Positions 5,126-6,204 of a stretch of 6,204 bases of DNA are shown one piece after another; the stretch's first letter is position 1; the number at the start of each line of letters is the position of its first letter. The translations under genes and the position numbers were made by a program. The stretch comes from Firmicutes bacterium UBA4845 (GTDB lineage Bacteria; Bacillota; Clostridia; Tissierellales; Sedimentibacteraceae): contig DHER01000056.1 in NCBI GenBank assembly GCA_002399975.1, forward strand, positions 7,026 to 13,229, in the 5' to 3' direction. The notes beneath the pieces were generated by a model, which saw only the letters and a program-made list of their open reading frames with translations, did no database searches and was not told the DNA's origin.

Positions 5126-5543
5126 ACCTATAGTAATGGATCATTTTTCAACGGTTCATACTTCATATGTTGTGAATTTTAAATTTACAAATAATATTAC
5201 GATTTTAACTGGTTCGTCTGCAACAGGAAAAACAGCATCTTTCTCCTTTATTAAAGAGTGCATGGCAATTAATCCGGATATTTTGTGTCTGAATTACTTA
5301 GATTATCAGAAGAATATTAAAGAGATTGTAAGCCATGCAAAAGGAAAGTTAATTGTAATTGATAATGCTGATATTTTGTTGAATGATGAAACAAGAAAGT
5401 ATATTTCTCTCGATGGTAAGAATCAATATCTTATTATTGGTCGTAATCCGAAGAATTTGTTTGCAACGAAGGAGAATTTATTTGAACTGGTAAGTAAGAA
5501 GAATGGGGAGCAGACGGAGTTTCAGATTGAACCGTATTTGTAG
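5115..5543 (+). CDS. small P-loop ATPase of the accessory operon
   Basis: A 142-residue ATP-binding protein. Walker A is GSSATGKT at residues 33-40, after the strand NITILT. Walker B is KLIVIDNAD at 78-86, with Asp83 as the metal ligand; the usual adjacent catalytic Glu is Asn here, and Asp86 may stand in. YLIIGRNPKNLF (105-116) resembles the sensor/arginine strand seen in AAA and related ATPases. The protein is about the size of a bare P-loop core, with no added DNA-binding, coiled-coil or nuclease domain, so it probably works with its operon partners. The ATG lies inside the end of the DUF4869-like gene (11-base overlap) behind GGAGTGGTGGAG. A regulatory or motor role for the TOPRIM-like protein is plausible but unproven. 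Confidence 0.8.
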   Translation: MESKPIVMDHFSTVHTSYVVNFKFTNNITILTGSSATGKTASFSFIKECMAINPDILCLNYLDYQKNIKEIVSHAKGKLIVIDNADILLNDETRKYISLDGKNQYLIIGRNPKNLFATKENLFELVSKKNGEQTEFQIEPYL

Positions 5544-5588
5544 GCTGAAATATCTAAGGCATTTTAATAAATCAAAGGAGATATAAAA

Positions 5589-6204
5589 ATGAGCTATTTT
5601 GAAAGAGTTAAGCATTTAGTAGATGACTTAAGTATACCCTGGAAGCAAATGACTTCTGCCAATAATCCCGGCAGGAAAGTCAACTACTGGCAGGACCGGA
5701 TTGCCTATGAATTAATGCTTATGGTGCAGGGGTAGGTATCAATCCATCGCGCCTTTATGGAGACAGCGGGCTGTCATTTAACCTAAATCTGTCCCAGGTT
5801 TCCAGAGGAATCGGGCCAAACCGTGCATTCTACATTTTTAACAGTACGGAATACAGCCGTAATGATATCGTTACCATTATGTTATGGGATTATAAGGACG
5901 ATCTTGGCAAGCTGGCAGTTTATTCTTCGAATAAGGAGAAACTCCCACTTGTAAAAGTAGGAGATGGTTACAATCAGTATTGGGGCCACTGGTACACGGA
6001 AATACTGGTTCAGGTTACGGTTCCGTCTTTTGGTTACGAAACGGTTGTTATTACACAGGAAAATGAAGACTACCCGGAAAGCTCTTATATACCGTCCAAG
6101 CATGACCCACGAGTGAACCATTATGTAGATTATGTTCTTGAAAATGATTATATAGTTGCTGAATTTGACCCGATGACTATGGTGTTGAGCGGCGCTCTCT
6201 GCTC
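5589..6204 (+). pseudogene. GH38 alpha-mannosidase, internally deleted and frameshifted (3' end outside window)
   Basis: The gene begins with a good AAAGGAG site (5574-5580) and ATG at 5589, giving MSYFERVKHLVDDLSIPWKQ and, further on, a normal-looking N-terminus up to DRIAYELM. That frame stops at TAG 5733-5735. From about 5711 another frame takes over and runs to the window end, with RNDIVTIMLWDYKDD, YNQYWGHWYTEILVQVTVPS, FGYETVV and VLENDYIVAEFDP. These are hallmarks of the domains that follow the catalytic barrel in GH38 alpha-mannosidases, which trim alpha-linked mannose. Only some 40 residues separate the N-terminus from this part, so the whole catalytic domain has been lost by deletion with a change of frame. 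It is less AT-rich than the operon before it. Nothing suggests it belongs functionally to that operon. Confidence 0.8.

Noticed and set aside
5882..6121. Minus-strand 79-codon frame
   Set aside because: Antisense to the GH38 remnant, whose sense reading carries clear family motifs.

Overview
The window looks like a piece of accessory (defence-island type) DNA from a Gram-positive anaerobe of the Clostridia, most likely Lachnospiraceae. This is inferred from the AT-rich coding sequence, strong AGGAGG-type ribosome binding sites, a YafQ-type toxin module, a DUF4869-like gene and a GH38 alpha-mannosidase remnant. No rRNA, tRNA, CRISPR array or transposase is visible.

Left edge (1-972): the 3' end of a type III-B CRISPR operon, with the C-terminus of Cmr5 and a complete cmr6 joined by an ATGA stop/start overlap. 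Just downstream (1010-1210, minus strand) is a short scrap of an ImmA/IrrE-like metallopeptidase that keeps its HExxH motif but little else.

1265-2160, minus strand: an intact three-gene toxin-antitoxin module. In transcription order it has a ribbon-helix-helix protein, an antitoxin with no visible DNA-binding domain, and a YafQ-family RNase with the full catalytic set. An extended -10 promoter lies upstream, and its -35 box sits inside one of two identical 12-bp palindromes that are probably operators. A 15-bp hairpin follows the toxin stop.

2161-3401: mostly decayed or unassigned DNA, containing a ParE/RelE toxin remnant with no start codon and no antitoxin (2566-2892, minus). Next is an intact small MNT-type nucleotidyltransferase (3069-3401) with its own promoter but no HEPN partner.

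3686-5543, plus strand: the most interesting part. Four tightly packed genes form an apparent operon: an unknown 89-codon ORF that seems to start at CTG, a 238-residue protein with TOPRIM-like acidic residues and a C-terminal cysteine cluster, a DUF4869-like protein, and a 142-residue P-loop ATPase. The last three overlap by 4 and 11 bases. An ATPase plus a TOPRIM-like protein recalls OLD/Gabija-type defence systems, but split into small subunits and joined by a DUF4869 protein. A defence role is inference.

Right edge (5589-6204): a GH38 alpha-mannosidase pseudogene that has lost its catalytic domain by an internal deletion and continues past the window. It marks the return to ordinary metabolic sequence.
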